Counted from the first letter of the stretch, positions 1 to 9,343 are shown. The stretch is DNA of 64,000 nucleotides from Ktedonobacteria bacterium brp13 (GCA_015099395.1 AP024096.1:1488001-1552000); one strand, 5' to 3'. The notes: generated from the sequence alone by a model not told the origin. Translations and numbers: made by a program.

Positions 1-211
1 GAGCAATCTGGCCGAATAACTCATAGAGTATCATAAATTGTGGACCATTCACGTTCCAGTGTGCTTGTTTGGCCTGGAGCATGAGATCAATACTATCAGC
101 CAGGCGGCGATTCAACAACTCTACCAGTTTCGTTCGCTGCTCTTCGGGAAGGCTATTGCGAGTCTTGTGCATGAGATATACTTTCTCTTCATTAGCAGTA
201 GTGCATATCAT
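1..211 (-). CDS. dps: Dps-like ferritin, N-terminal part, runs off the window
   Basis: The minus strand encodes 70 residues starting MICTTANEEKVYLMHKTR and leaving the window at base 1, so only the N-terminus is present. The segment KQAHWNVNGPQF matches the Dps first-helix ferroxidase motif (conserved His before Trp-Asn), and LLNRRLADSIDL precedes it as in Dps. Family members are about 155-180 residues and form iron-storing, DNA-protecting shells in the cytoplasm. I chose ATG 211 because family-like sequence (EKVYL..KTR) extends upstream of the in-frame ATG at 172, which stays possible. In-frame sequence upstream of 211 meets TGA, so a longer N-terminus is excluded. It is transcribed away from the BTAD regulator, from the repeat-bearing promoter at 420-464. 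Confidence 0.85.
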   Translation of the reverse strand, partial: MICTTANEEKVYLMHKTRNSLPEEQRTKLVELLNRRLADSIDLMLQAKQAHWNVNGPQFMILYELFGQIA

Positions 212-419
212 TGTTGTTATTTCCAACTCTTGCCAGCCCGCCGTTTCCAATTCTGTTCTCAAAGCATTTTCAGCGTTTGTGTTGTATCAACAAAGCGTCG
301 AGCCACGCGTCTCACTCATGACCAGCATCCGGCTGATCTCCAGACTTTTTCTCCTCATGGGCTCTCTTTTGTTGCAGTGACAGATACGTCTTTCAACTCA
401 AAGTTCTTGCTTCGGCTTT

Positions 420-464
420 AGTATACCTGCTGCGAGTGAGAAGATGTGTGAAACCTTGCGTGAA
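420..464 (-). promoter_or_regulatory. Triple direct-repeat promoter directed at dps
   Basis: Read on the minus strand, TTCACG, TTCACA and CTCACT occur with a constant 12-bp period (forward 459-464, 447-452, 435-440). Nine bases later comes TATACT (forward 425-420), a good -10 box. The same layout recurs at 4359-4403 and 6929-6973. It would give a leader of about 200 nt before dps; in that leader only a 23-codon ORF is visible. Repeats replacing the -35 region are typical of activator-dependent SARP promoters. The rest of 212-614 shows no gene. Confidence 0.6.
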
Positions 465-614
465 AATGTTCTTGCCAGTTTGAAACGTTTGGTATTGACC
501 GTTTGACATTGAAACGCCGAAGATGGACAATACGTATGCATGATAGTGAGAATTGCGCTTGCGTTGCGTTGTATCGTCAAGCCAGAACGCTCACGAACGG
601 ACAGGACGTTCGCT

Positions 615-3600
615 ATGCTTGAATCATCAGACAGCGGGACGCTCCATTTTGCTTTGCTTGGCCCTCCGCAAGTGTACCATAGTGGTCACTTGCTGGTGTT
701 CCCTTCACGCAAAGCCCTTGCCTTGCTTCTTTATCTGGCAGTGGAGGAGGGGAAACATTCGCGGAAATTACTCTCGGAGCTGTTCTGGCCCGAGAGCGAT
801 GCCATCCATGCGCGGTCGGCACTACGCACGACCGTGCTTGAACTACGTGACGTCTTAATGAAGGATGCTATCCCGGCCGATAGAACGGGACGAGATCGCA
901 TCCCTCATCTGCATATTGACCGTGACACGCTGAGTCTCGACTTGACTTCTGGGGTCAGTTTGGACCTGCACACGCTGCAAGCGGCCTGGGTACTCGCACG
1001 TGACACCGCCCGTATGACGACCACGCTCCCGGCGGAGATACGTCGCGCACATCTTGCGCAACTCCAGGAGGCGACCAAACTCTCGCGTGGAGAGTTTCTG
1101 GACGGCTTCTCTTTGCACAACGCACGGGGCTTCGACGACTGGGCTCTCTTTCAGCGCGAATACTGGCATCTGCGCATGCAGTTGGTCTTCGAGCATCTTT
1201 CCTCGCAGTATGAAGATGCTGGAGAGTTCGAACAGGCCATTGCCGTTATCATCCGCTGGCTCGTCCTCACTTTCCTGAACGAAGACGCTTCACAGCGCTT
1301 GATGCGTCTGCACTTTGTGACAGGCAATCGTGTTGCTGCGCTGCAAGCATATGAAACCTTACGAGCTCTCCTGGCATCGGAGATTCATGCCGAGCCGACT
1401 CCAGAAACGATGGCCCTGGCTGAACGTATTCGAGCCATGGCTCCTGCTCGCCATACGCCTCAAACACAACAGCAAGCCACCAGTGTCCCTTCCCAGTTGT
1501 TGACGCAGCTTGCCCTTCCTCTCGTGGGGCGGGCGCGCGAGTATGGTATCTTGCTTGAGCATTACTATCGCGCCCTTCAAGGACAGACACAGGTGGTGCT
1601 TCTGGAGGGGGAAGCTGGCATTGGTAAGACACGGCTGGCGACTGAGTTTCTGGATTGGGCTGCCACACAGGGGGCCGATGTACTACGTGGCCAGGCATTT
1701 GAGAGTAATAGGCGGTTGTCGTATCAGCCGTTCATTGATGCCTTGCGTCCCAGAATCGACCAGGAAAATGCTCCTGAGGATCTGCTCCATGATGTATGGT
1801 TAGCTGAACTTGCTCGCCTGCTACCAGAATTGCACGAGCGCTACCCTGACCTGAAGCGCGTAGTTGCAGATACTTCTGTGGCACGCAATCACCTGTTTGA
1901 GGCGGTGACACGCCTGCTAGTCGTCCTGGCGGCACGCGCTCCATTGCTCCTCTTCCTTGATGACGTGCACTGGGCTGATACCGCTACGTTGGATCTGCTT
2001 CACTATCTGGCACGACACTTCACGGCGCACTCCACTCCAATCATGCTCCTTCTCTCCTTGCGCACCGAGGCACGACAGACGACCTCTGGTCTGGCAGAGT
2101 GGCGAGCGAATCTGGGGCGGGTTGCGTCTTTGACCCGGTTGCAGCCAGGTCCACTTTCAGCTCATGATACGGTAGACCTGCTCCAGATCCTGGCACGACG
2201 AAACCAGGAAGAAGAGGCAAACGGGCTGAGTCCTTCCAGCCTTGTCCCGCCAGAACCTGCCGACTTCTTGGAACGTATGGGTCAACGGCTCTTTGCCGAA
2301 ACTGGTGGTCAACCCTTCTATCTGATTGAAACGCTCAAGCTGCTGCTTGCACACGGTCTTTTTACGTCACCTTCATTCAAAGACAGCACAAGAACCGGTG
2401 ACGTCGTGACAGCGATGGCCAGAGAACGTGGCATGGCGCGGCTCTTTCCGCCGAGCATACGTGAACTGATCAGTATCCGACTTGATCGACTTCGCCCAAC
2501 CGCCTTTGCCTTTCTTGTCGCAGGGGCTGTGCTGGAACAAGATGCCACTTTTGAGCGGCTCTGTCAGGTCGCAGATCTCTCTGAAAAAGAGGGATTGGCT
2601 GTTCTGGACGAGGCGCTGCAGAGCCTCCTGATACAGGAGCCGAACCTGCCGAGGAGTCTAGCAGGGAATACCGTCTACACCTTCACCCACCCCATGATTC
2701 GCGACGTCGTCTATGTTGAGGCAGGTGAGACACGTAGCCGCATCTTTCACCGACGTGCGTTTCATAGCTTGCAAGAAACCGCCGTTCCTGCGGGGAAGCT
2801 GGCGCACCATGCTCTGGCTGCAGGAATGCTTGAGCCAGCATTCCGTTTGAGTGTAGCGGCGGGTGACGAGGCGAGAGCTGTTTTTGCGTTGCATGTTGCT
2901 ATTGAACACTATGAACAGGCATGGCAGTTGCTGGCAAAGCAACCAACTGACCACTCGTTGCAGGCAAAGATCGCAGCATCCGATGTCCACCATCTCTATA
3001 TTGCTTTGGGACAAGCCTATGAACTCACCAGGGCATGGGAGCAGGTCCGTCCTCTGTCTGAGGCCATGCTCGACTATCTACTCCAGATGGCCGCTCAGGA
3101 TGACGAGGCCATCGGGTTGGCTCAAACGCACTGGTACCAGGCCATGCTCGACCTCGCTACTGCCGATCTGGGGACCGCTATCATCCATGGGGAGCGTGCA
3201 TTGATATTGGCCCGCAGCAGTGGACAACCAGATCTTATAGTTCAGAGTCTGAACGCGCTGACCTTCGTTAAGATGCGCATTGGTGCATGGGAGGAATATG
3301 AGCAACTGGCTACAGAGGCGCTCGCATGCTATGTTGCGCTGGGAGACCAGGTAATGGAAGCCGATGCGCTCTGTATGCTTGCCAATGCGCAGATGCACCG
3401 TGGTCAACTGCACCTGGGGATCACGCGAGCACGCAGTGCGCTCACTATCAGCCAGAAAATCAGGAATGATTGGGGGCAGATCAATGCGCTCTATGACCTG
3501 ACCTCGGGATTCATCGATAGCGGTGCATATGCAGAAGCGCTCGAGATCGCGCTACAGGCCGTGGCAATTGCACGAACCCTCAATACACGTTCATCGCGGG

Positions 3601-4286
3601 CGTCCACACTCCTTCTTCGCGCCCTCATCCAATTAGGCGGTGTCTACCGAGCCATGCAGGCAGGCTCTGCTGCGCGCGCGATCGATCTGGAGGCACTGTC
3701 GCTCAACGAGATAATCGCGTCGCCCTCCTACACAGCAGTTGTCTCTGCTGTCCTCTGTGCGGATTCCGTTCTGATGGAAGAGTGGGTCGATGCCCGGCGT
3801 TACGCACAGCAAGCAGCGATGGTTGCAGGTGAGCATGGACTGGTGTACGCGGTGGTGTACGCGGAAATTCCTCACTGGTGTGTTACGCAGGCGTTACTGC
3901 ATGAAGGGGACGTCGCAACTGCCCAGGAGCATCTTGGTCGACTCAATGCATATAATGGAGACGGTCAGCGCGATCGTGTACAGTACCTGCGTGCATCTGC
4001 AGAACTGGCACAGTGGGAAGGTCATCAAGAACAGGCGCGTTCCCACCTGGAGGAGGCTTATGTCCTCTCTGAAGAGATCGGTCTGGCGGAAGAACGATGG
4101 CAGATCCAGGTAGCACTCGGAGATCTGGACCAGTCGCGAGGAGAACAGGTGCTGGCTGGTCAGGCATATGCCCAGGCGGTGAGCGTAGTCCAAGAACTTG
4201 CCGAGAAAATCAAAGATGAGGCGTTGCGAACGCGTTTTCTCGTAGCGCCCCAGGTGCGGCGTGTTCTGGAACATGCCACACGCTAA
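615..4286 (+). CDS. SARP/AfsR-type transcriptional regulator: wHTH-BTAD, AAA ATPase, TPR
   Basis: This 1223-residue cytoplasmic protein begins with a winged-helix/BTAD module (about residues 10-275; LHFALLGPPQV, then RSALRTTVLELRDVL). It continues with an ATPase carrying a P loop, EGEAGIGKTR near 331, and Walker B, LLFLDDVHWAD near 445. A long helical C-terminus (about 730-1200) has TPR-like repeats; no C-terminal LuxR HTH is seen. The layout fits large AfsR-like signal-integrating activators that bind direct repeats in front of -10 boxes. ATG 615 is preceded by AGGAC and starts just before the conserved domain; an in-frame ATG at 540 is the alternative. It sits between dps and an ECF-type sigma gene, both with the triple repeat, which suggests it controls them. 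The DNA target is inference. Confidence 0.9.
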   Translation: MLESSDSGTLHFALLGPPQVYHSGHLLVFPSRKALALLLYLAVEEGKHSRKLLSELFWPESDAIHARSALRTTVLELRDVLMKDAIPADRTGRDRIPHLHIDRDTLSLDLTSGVSLDLHTLQAAWVLARDTARMTTTLPAEIRRAHLAQLQEATKLSRGEFLDGFSLHNARGFDDWALFQREYWHLRMQLVFEHLSSQYEDAGEFEQAIAVIIRWLVLTFLNEDASQRLMRLHFVTGNRVAALQAYETLRALLASEIHAEPTPETMALAERIRAMAPARHTPQTQQQATSVPSQLLTQLALPLVGRAREYGILLEHYYRALQGQTQVVLLEGEAGIGKTRLATEFLDWAATQGADVLRGQAFESNRRLSYQPFIDALRPRIDQENAPEDLLHDVWLAELARLLPELHERYPDLKRVVADTSVARNHLFEAVTRLLVVLAARAPLLLFLDDVHWADTATLDLLHYLARHFTAHSTPIMLLLSLRTEARQTTSGLAEWRANLGRVASLTRLQPGPLSAHDTVDLLQILARRNQEEEANGLSPSSLVPPEPADFLERMGQRLFAETGGQPFYLIETLKLLLAHGLFTSPSFKDSTRTGDVVTAMARERGMARLFPPSIRELISIRLDRLRPTAFAFLVAGAVLEQDATFERLCQVADLSEKEGLAVLDEALQSLLIQEPNLPRSLAGNTVYTFTHPMIRDVVYVEAGETRSRIFHRRAFHSLQETAVPAGKLAHHALAAGMLEPAFRLSVAAGDEARAVFALHVAIEHYEQAWQLLAKQPTDHSLQAKIAASDVHHLYIALGQAYELTRAWEQVRPLSEAMLDYLLQMAAQDDEAIGLAQTHWYQAMLDLATADLGTAIIHGERALILARSSGQPDLIVQSLNALTFVKMRIGAWEEYEQLATEALACYVALGDQVMEADALCMLANAQMHRGQLHLGITRARSALTISQKIRNDWGQINALYDLTSGFIDSGAYAEALEIALQAVAIARTLNTRSSRASTLLLRALIQLGGVYRAMQAGSAARAIDLEALSLNEIIASPSYTAVVSAVLCADSVLMEEWVDARRYAQQAAMVAGEHGLVYAVVYAEIPHWCVTQALLHEGDVATAQEHLGRLNAYNGDGQRDRVQYLRASAELAQWEGHQEQARSHLEEAYVLSEEIGLAEERWQIQVALGDLDQSRGEQVLAGQAYAQAVSVVQELAEKIKDEALRTRFLVAPQVRRVLEHATR

Positions 4287-4358
4287 AATAGTTCTCTCTA
4301 TAACGAGATAATCTTCACTTTTATCATCTGTGCTCTTCTTCCTCAGGCATGAGATCGA

Positions 4359-4403
4359 CTCACGGTCGTTTTCACATCTATTTTTACGCGCTGTCAGTAT
4401 TAT
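4359..4403 (+). promoter_or_regulatory. Triple direct-repeat promoter of the sigma factor gene
   Basis: CTCACG (4359), TTCACA (4371) and TTTACG (4383) lie at a 12-bp period, followed after exactly 9 bp by TATTAT (4398-4403). The sigma gene starts 84 bp further on. Geometry is identical to the sites at 420-464 and 6929-6973. No consensus -35 box is visible, as expected if an activator on the repeats recruits RNA polymerase. Confidence 0.6.
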
Positions 4404-4487
4404 GAAGAGGAGAGCGAGAATGCTTGGAGAACGTTTCTGTCGAACAAAGAACCCGCTTTTGCAAGAGCAACAGAGAGGAAAGAGAAG

Positions 4488-5147
4488 ATGCGCTCCCTCC
4501 AACAATGGGAATGCACCAGACAGCCAATATCTGAAGTTTCCGATGGCAATCTGGTGAAACAAGCATACACAGGCGACCAACGTGCCTTTGAGGTTCTCGT
4601 TGATCGGTATCATGATTCCTTGTTTATTTATAGCCGCAATATTCTGAAAGACAAAGACCAGGCAGATGATATCTTGCAATTTGTCTTTCTCCAACTTTAT
4701 TTGTTTCTACCCACTCTCGCGACTACGACAGAGAGATCGCTCAAGCCATGGCTTTTTCGGGTCGCGCACAATCGGTGTATTGATGATTTGCGGAAGCAAC
4801 GCCATGAACTCACCCTATGTACCTCAGCGTCGACAGTAGAAGATGTTGAGGAGGGGGCGTCTCCGAGAGATGGCACGCTTGATCCACATCCGCTACCAGA
4901 AGAAGTTGTGGTGATGCTTGAGGTCCAATCGCTGCTGCAACGGGCTCTGTTCACACTCCCGCCAGTCGCGCGCTCAGTTGTGCATCTGCACAGTTTCAGA
5001 CATTTGAATTTTACGGAGATTGCACATCTCCTCAATATCCCACAGCCCAGGGTAAAAACGTATTTTTATCGCTCGTTACCTCGACTCCGTACCGCTCTGA
5101 TGAAGGATACATACGCTACTGACCACATCCCTGTACCGCGGGGGTAA
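4488..5147 (+). CDS. RNA polymerase sigma factor, ECF-like
   Basis: The 219-residue protein has a sigma-70 region 2 (about 30-100: AFEVLVDRYHDSLF, DDILQFVFLQLY, WLFRVAHNRCIDDLRK). After a variable linker comes region 4 (about 150-205), where LPPVARSVVHLHSF is followed by a HTH, FTEIAHLLNIPQPRVKTYFY. This two-domain plan is that of group 4 sigma factors. ATG 4488 follows the purine-rich GAGAGGAAAGAGAAG. No anti-sigma gene lies next to it; the next gene is a site-2 protease, a protease type that in other systems releases ECF sigma factors, so a functional link is possible but unproven. Transcription probably depends on the triple-repeat promoter upstream. Confidence 0.88.
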   Translation: MRSLQQWECTRQPISEVSDGNLVKQAYTGDQRAFEVLVDRYHDSLFIYSRNILKDKDQADDILQFVFLQLYLFLPTLATTTERSLKPWLFRVAHNRCIDDLRKQRHELTLCTSASTVEDVEEGASPRDGTLDPHPLPEEVVVMLEVQSLLQRALFTLPPVARSVVHLHSFRHLNFTEIAHLLNIPQPRVKTYFYRSLPRLRTALMKDTYATDHIPVPRG

Positions 5148-5287
5148 TCAGTCAATGAGAAAGATGTTCCAGTAGAAGCGTATTTCAACTACCTGGAGAA
5201 TGTACATGAGAGGGGCGTAGAGTTTTTCCTCAACTGTGATCCGTGTGAGGGACTCTCACTCACAATTTTAATGAGAGGACAGGATCT

Positions 5288-6424
5288 ATGTCAGGGTCAT
5301 TTCGTATCGGTCGTATCTTAGGGATCGACATCAACATCCATCTGAGTTGGCTCATTGTTCTTGTATTGCTCACATTCTCACTTGCTAATGGGTACTTTCC
5401 TACTGCATATCCAGGGCATACAAATGTCACGTACGTTGTGCTGGGTTTTGTCTCGACTATCCTCTTGTTTGTCTCCGTACTGCTTCATGAGTTGGCTCAT
5501 TCCCTGGTTGCTCGCGCTCGTGGAATTCCTGTACATGCCATCGTGTTGTTCGTCTTTGGTGGCGTATCAAATATTGAGCAGGAACCTCAAACACCCGGCG
5601 TTGAATTTTCAATGGCGTTCGTTGGGCCGCTGGTGAGCTTTCTGATCGGTGCCCTTTGTTACGTGCTGCTATTCCTGATCAGGGGCAATCACTCCTTCCT
5701 GGTCTCCGTGCTTTCGTATCTCGCATTCACTAATATTATCCTTGGAGTTTTCAATCTCATTCCGGGTTTCCCTCTCGATGGTGGACGTGTCCTGCACTCA
5801 ATCATCTGGAAGATAACCGGAAGTGTGCAAACGGCAATGAATGCGGCCACCATTGTCGGTCAGTCCTTTGCCTACCTGTTTATCCTGTTCGGCATTTTAC
5901 AGTTCTTCTATGGAAATATAGTAGTTGGCCTGTTCATCGTTTTCACAGGCTGGTTTCTGTTAAGCGCTGCTCAGTCTGCCAGCACCCAGTCAATCCTGGA
6001 AACGGCCTTTGCAGGTGTTCTTGTGGGTCAAGTGATGACAACCAGCCCGGTGACAACGCCCGCAAACATCTCGCTACAAAAGCTTGTAGACGAGTACTTT
6101 CTTCCTCAAGGATTGCGCTCGGCGTTTGTTGTGCAAGGTGATCAACTGGCAGGCCTCATCACGCTGAGCGATATTCGTCATACCCCAAGAGAGCAGTGGG
6201 GGCAGACTCCGGTGGGTCTGGCAATGATACCTGTAGAGCGCCTGCACACTGTGACTGCTCAACAAAACTTGAAAGACGTTTTGACCCTGATGACCGGGCA
6301 GGATGTTAATCAGTTGCCAGTCGTTGAGGATGGGAAATTGGTGGGTGTACTGACGCGAGACGCGATTCTACGCTCATTGGAAGTCAGACGTAGCCTGGGT
6401 CTCTCTCAAAATGGAAAGGCTTAA
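5288..6424 (+). CDS. Site-2 protease family (M50) membrane metalloprotease with CBS pair
   Basis: The 378-residue protein has about six hydrophobic helices in its first 240 residues. The zinc ligand motif HELAH is near residue 66 and the second metal motif, NLIPGFPLDGGR, near 160, as in M50 intramembrane proteases. Two CBS domains follow (about 245-370; VGQVMTTSPVTTP and DVNQLPVVEDGKLVGVLT), usually nucleotide sensors. The family cuts membrane-bound substrates such as anti-sigma factors. ATG 5288 has GAGGACAGG just upstream. It follows the sigma gene by 140 bp on the same strand; the substrate is unknown. Confidence 0.9.
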   Translation: MSGSFRIGRILGIDINIHLSWLIVLVLLTFSLANGYFPTAYPGHTNVTYVVLGFVSTILLFVSVLLHELAHSLVARARGIPVHAIVLFVFGGVSNIEQEPQTPGVEFSMAFVGPLVSFLIGALCYVLLFLIRGNHSFLVSVLSYLAFTNIILGVFNLIPGFPLDGGRVLHSIIWKITGSVQTAMNAATIVGQSFAYLFILFGILQFFYGNIVVGLFIVFTGWFLLSAAQSASTQSILETAFAGVLVGQVMTTSPVTTPANISLQKLVDEYFLPQGLRSAFVVQGDQLAGLITLSDIRHTPREQWGQTPVGLAMIPVERLHTVTAQQNLKDVLTLMTGQDVNQLPVVEDGKLVGVLTRDAILRSLEVRRSLGLSQNGKA

Positions 6425-6473
6425 TGAAAGGTTGAGGCATGTGATTGTCTGAGCGTGGGGACGAAGAGTAGGA

Positions 6474-6761
6474 ATGGAGAAAACGATTCCTTACAGACAC
6501 GGAGCTTTATCGTTGAAAGAATGGAACATGTGCTTGACAACTGATATGGTGGGCCGCAATTCTGCCCAGCAGGCAGCGCCACCCCTTCCCGCATACCCAC
6601 CGCAGTCTCCCTATCAAGGGCCTCCTGCGACACCCGGGCCAGCAGTAAGCATGGACAATGGCACCCTGGCACAACTCCAGTTGCTGGGAAAACTACACAG
6701 CTCAGGTGTTCTGACTGATGACGAGTTTGAGCGAGAGAAACAGCAGATAATGCATAGCTAA
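6474..6761 (+). CDS. Small SHOCT-domain protein
   Basis: The 95-residue protein has a Pro/Gln-rich middle (LPAYPPQSPYQGPP) and a C-terminal SHOCT motif of about 28 residues (LAQLQLLGKLHSSGVLTDDE, then EREKQQI). SHOCT segments are short helical oligomerisation tails; no catalytic function is implied. Its start overlaps a weak GAGTAGGA site, so the exact ATG is not certain. It lies 49 bp behind the protease gene on the same strand and may be cotranscribed. Confidence 0.65.
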   Translation: MEKTIPYRHGALSLKEWNMCLTTDMVGRNSAQQAAPPLPAYPPQSPYQGPPATPGPAVSMDNGTLAQLQLLGKLHSSGVLTDDEFEREKQQIMHS

Positions 6762-7361
6762 ACGTAGAAGAGAGTGGGCCGATTTTCAGCGTTATGTATG
6801 GCAAGCCATCACGATCGCGTGTGAGCACGGTCCGGTATATGCTGAAAATCTTCATTGGTGTGTCACATGAACAGCAATGCATGAATATCCGTTCGAATGT
6901 AGCTCTCCATTTTATATAGTATGATCGACTCACGTTTATTCTCACGCATTTTCTCACGTTCTACAAGTACTATGAACAGAAGGAGTGGGCGTGGGGAAGG
7001 CTAGAGAGGCTGCCTGCTACCAGGCTAGCTCAAGAGTCTTGAAAGAGTGCTGAGAGATAAAAGAAAATAGCGTGAAAGAGATCTTATGGTGCAACTTCAC
7101 GCCATCCTTCTTCGCGTTTTTTTATTCAGAGGCGTACAGCTGATGAAAGGTATGGGTGAACTGAGCAAGTGTCTCAGCATATGTGTAATCATGCTCGGGA
7201 GCACTATAAAAGTGTATCTTGTATCTTGACAGTTCTCTCATACAGAAAAGATGCTCTATATGTCAATAAATTGCACTCATCAGAAGAAAGAGGAGGGCGG
7301 CGTTTTCCTTCTGCTCAAAGGCGAGGGTCCATATGCTGCATAAGAGATGGAAGAAGGCTTC
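6762..7361. other. 600-bp non-coding stretch with the third repeat promoter
   Basis: No credible gene is seen. It contains the triple-repeat promoter at 6929-6973 and, 95 bases after its -10 box, complementary arms GCGTGAA and TTCACGC (7068-7106) followed by seven T (7119-7125). The promoter could therefore make either a short RNA of about 145 nt or a long leader for the histidine kinase. Confidence 0.4.
6929..6973 (+). promoter_or_regulatory. Triple direct-repeat promoter before the PAS kinase
   Basis: This is the most perfect of the three sites: CTCACG at 6929, 6941 and 6953, exactly 12 bp apart, then 9 bp, then TACTAT at 6968-6973. The next recognisable gene starts almost 390 bp downstream, so what is transcribed first is open. 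Confidence 0.6.
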
Positions 7362-8588
7362 ATGAGAGATGCGTTAGTGAATCCAAAACACGTTGATGAT
7401 TATGGGCGTGGAGTCAGGAGATATGGGAGACAAGTGTTCGCTTCACAGAATCTTCAAGAACAGATAGATCGTATGGCACAAGCGCACAATGCGATCATCA
7501 TTCGTCATCTAGACGATCGTATCCTCGCCTGGAACCAGGGAGCGGCAGCATTGTATGGGTGGAGTGAGGGAGAAGTACAGGGCAAGAAGATTCATACGCT
7601 CCTGAGAACCGAATTTCAGGAAGTACGAGAATCGATCGAGCTTGTGCTGTGCAAGGAAGGGCAATGGGAAGGGCAATTCACCCAGACCCACCGAACAGGG
7701 AGATGCATGATCGTAGCTAGCCGACAGGTTCTCGTACATATGGGACCTCATCAAGCAGCAGTGATTGTAGAGATGAATCGAGATGAGACCGAGCGAGCGT
7801 TCCTTGTGCGGGAACACATTGAGGCAGCGGTACGGGAGGCTGCTCTGCAGGAAACAGCTCAGCAGATGAGCGCATTTGTGGGTATGGTCAGTCATGAGCT
7901 CAGAACTCCTCTCACTTCTATTAAAGGGCATCTCCAATTAGCACAACTCCATCTTACGCGCCTTCAGCTGCGAGTAATCGGCGAGGAGGGGATGAAACAG
8001 GCACTGACAACTATCCAGTATTCTCTTGACCGTGCTGATCGTCAGATTAACGTACAAAATCGATTAGTTAATGATCTCATTGATCTCTCACGTATTCAAA
8101 CGGATCAGTTGAATGTACAGCAGACGCAGTGTGATCTGGTACAGATTGTTCAGGAAGCCCTTGAAGATCAGCGTATCCTTATGCCCAGCCGCCTCATTCG
8201 GTGGACGTCCTTGATCATTCAGGCTCCCGTGTTAGCAGATGAGGACCGTATCGGACAGGTGATCAACAATTATATCTCGAATGCGCTCAAGTATTCTCCG
8301 GTTGATGCACCAGTGGACGTGCGCCTGGAGCAAGAAAAAGCGATGATACGAGTGTCGGTACGTGACGAAGGATCAGGTATTTCAGAGACCGAGCAACAAC
8401 TCATCTGGAAGCGATTTTATCGCGTAGAGGAGCATGAAAATAAAAACGGAAGTGGCGTGAGTTTGGGCCTTGGTCTTTATATTAGTCGCGCGCTCATTGA
8501 GCAACAAGGGGGACATGTGGGAGTTGAGAGCGTACCAACATGCGGATCTACCTTCTGGTTCACTCTTCCTTCCATCTCTTCTGAATAG
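7362..8588 (+). CDS. PAS-domain sensor histidine kinase
   Basis: About 408 residues. A PAS domain (about 25-150; NAIIIRHLDDRILAWNQGAA, ALYGWSEGE) precedes a short linker. A HisKA dimerisation helix follows, with the phospho-acceptor in SHELRTPLTSIKGHL near 177, and a HATPase domain with N box NYISNALKYSP near 303, G1 RDEGSGI and G2 SLGLGLYISRAL. No transmembrane segment is seen, so it is probably a cytoplasmic sensor. ATG 7362 has GGAAGAAGG seven bases upstream; an ATG at 7347 is in frame. No response regulator is adjacent, making this an orphan kinase. The 5' region carries the strongest triple-repeat promoter. Confidence 0.9.
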   Translation: MRDALVNPKHVDDYGRGVRRYGRQVFASQNLQEQIDRMAQAHNAIIIRHLDDRILAWNQGAAALYGWSEGEVQGKKIHTLLRTEFQEVRESIELVLCKEGQWEGQFTQTHRTGRCMIVASRQVLVHMGPHQAAVIVEMNRDETERAFLVREHIEAAVREAALQETAQQMSAFVGMVSHELRTPLTSIKGHLQLAQLHLTRLQLRVIGEEGMKQALTTIQYSLDRADRQINVQNRLVNDLIDLSRIQTDQLNVQQTQCDLVQIVQEALEDQRILMPSRLIRWTSLIIQAPVLADEDRIGQVINNYISNALKYSPVDAPVDVRLEQEKAMIRVSVRDEGSGISETEQQLIWKRFYRVEEHENKNGSGVSLGLGLYISRALIEQQGGHVGVESVPTCGSTFWFTLPSISSE

Positions 8589-8689
8589 TTCTGAATAATT
8601 TTTAACTTATTCACATATTCCAACGTGTAAGATATAGCATGTGAAATATGTTCTCTCTTGTAGAGATAGTTTTGAATGGACAATTGATT

Positions 8690-9343
8690 ATGAAAATAGC
8701 CTTGTTTGGTGCCACCGGTATGATTGGTCAGCAGATTTCCCATGAAGCGCTGGCTCGCGGGTTCGACGTAAAAGCACTTGTGCGCAATACAGACAGTTTC
8801 CCTGTGAAGCATGAACAATTGACCTTGGCCGCTGTGAATATTTTTGATCCGTTCAGTATTGCACAGGCCATTCAAGATTGTGACGTTGTGGTGAATGCAA
8901 CCAGTGCGAGAAATAATGAAAAGGATACACGTGCGTTTTTTGTTGAGTCGACGAAAGGCATCATTGATGGCATCAAACGAGCAGGTGGTAATAAACGCCT
9001 GCTCGTGGTTGGTGGTGCTGGCAGTCTGACTGTTGAGTCCGGTCTGCAGTTGGTAGATACAGGTGTGATTCCTGATGCGTGGATTGCTATTCCGCGTGCG
9101 CAGGCTGAGCAGTTGCAGATTTTACGCGACTCTAGCATCAATTGGACGTACTTTAGCCCGTCCGCCACCATTCAACCTGGTCGTCGTACTGGTAAATATC
9201 TCCTGGGAACTGATCAACTTTTGAAGAATGATCAGGGTGAGAGTTACATTTCCGCTGAAGATTATGCCGTCGCGCTAGTTGATGAGATAGAGCATCCACA
9301 ATTTGAGCGTCGCCGCTTTACGGCAGTTTCGTTAGAAAAATAA
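8690..9343 (+). CDS. NAD(P)-binding atypical SDR (NmrA-like)
   Basis: The 217-residue protein opens with MKIALFGATGMIGQQI, the GxxGxxG dinucleotide-binding loop of atypical short-chain dehydrogenases. It continues with VKALVRN, DVVVNATSARN and, near the middle, VVGGAGSL and TYFSPSATIQPG, all typical of NmrA/BVR-B-like proteins. These bind NAD(P)H as reductases or redox sensors; the substrate cannot be told. ATG 8690 starts directly at the Rossmann strand; the upstream in-frame ATG at 8648 would add unrelated residues. A strong inverted repeat follows the stop. Confidence 0.85.
   Translation: MKIALFGATGMIGQQISHEALARGFDVKALVRNTDSFPVKHEQLTLAAVNIFDPFSIAQAIQDCDVVVNATSARNNEKDTRAFFVESTKGIIDGIKRAGGNKRLLVVGGAGSLTVESGLQLVDTGVIPDAWIAIPRAQAEQLQILRDSSINWTYFSPSATIQPGRRTGKYLLGTDQLLKNDQGESYISAEDYAVALVDEIEHPQFERRRFTAVSLEK

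Noticed and set aside
212..300. N-terminal extension of Dps (reading ENALRTELETAGWQELEITT upstream of 211)
   Set aside because: The frame is coding-like but meets TGA after about 20 codons and has no start codon or ribosome site.
3894..4694. 266-codon open frame on the minus strand over the end of the BTAD gene and start of the sigma gene
   Set aside because: It overlaps two well-supported genes and encodes no recognisable domain; a shadow frame.
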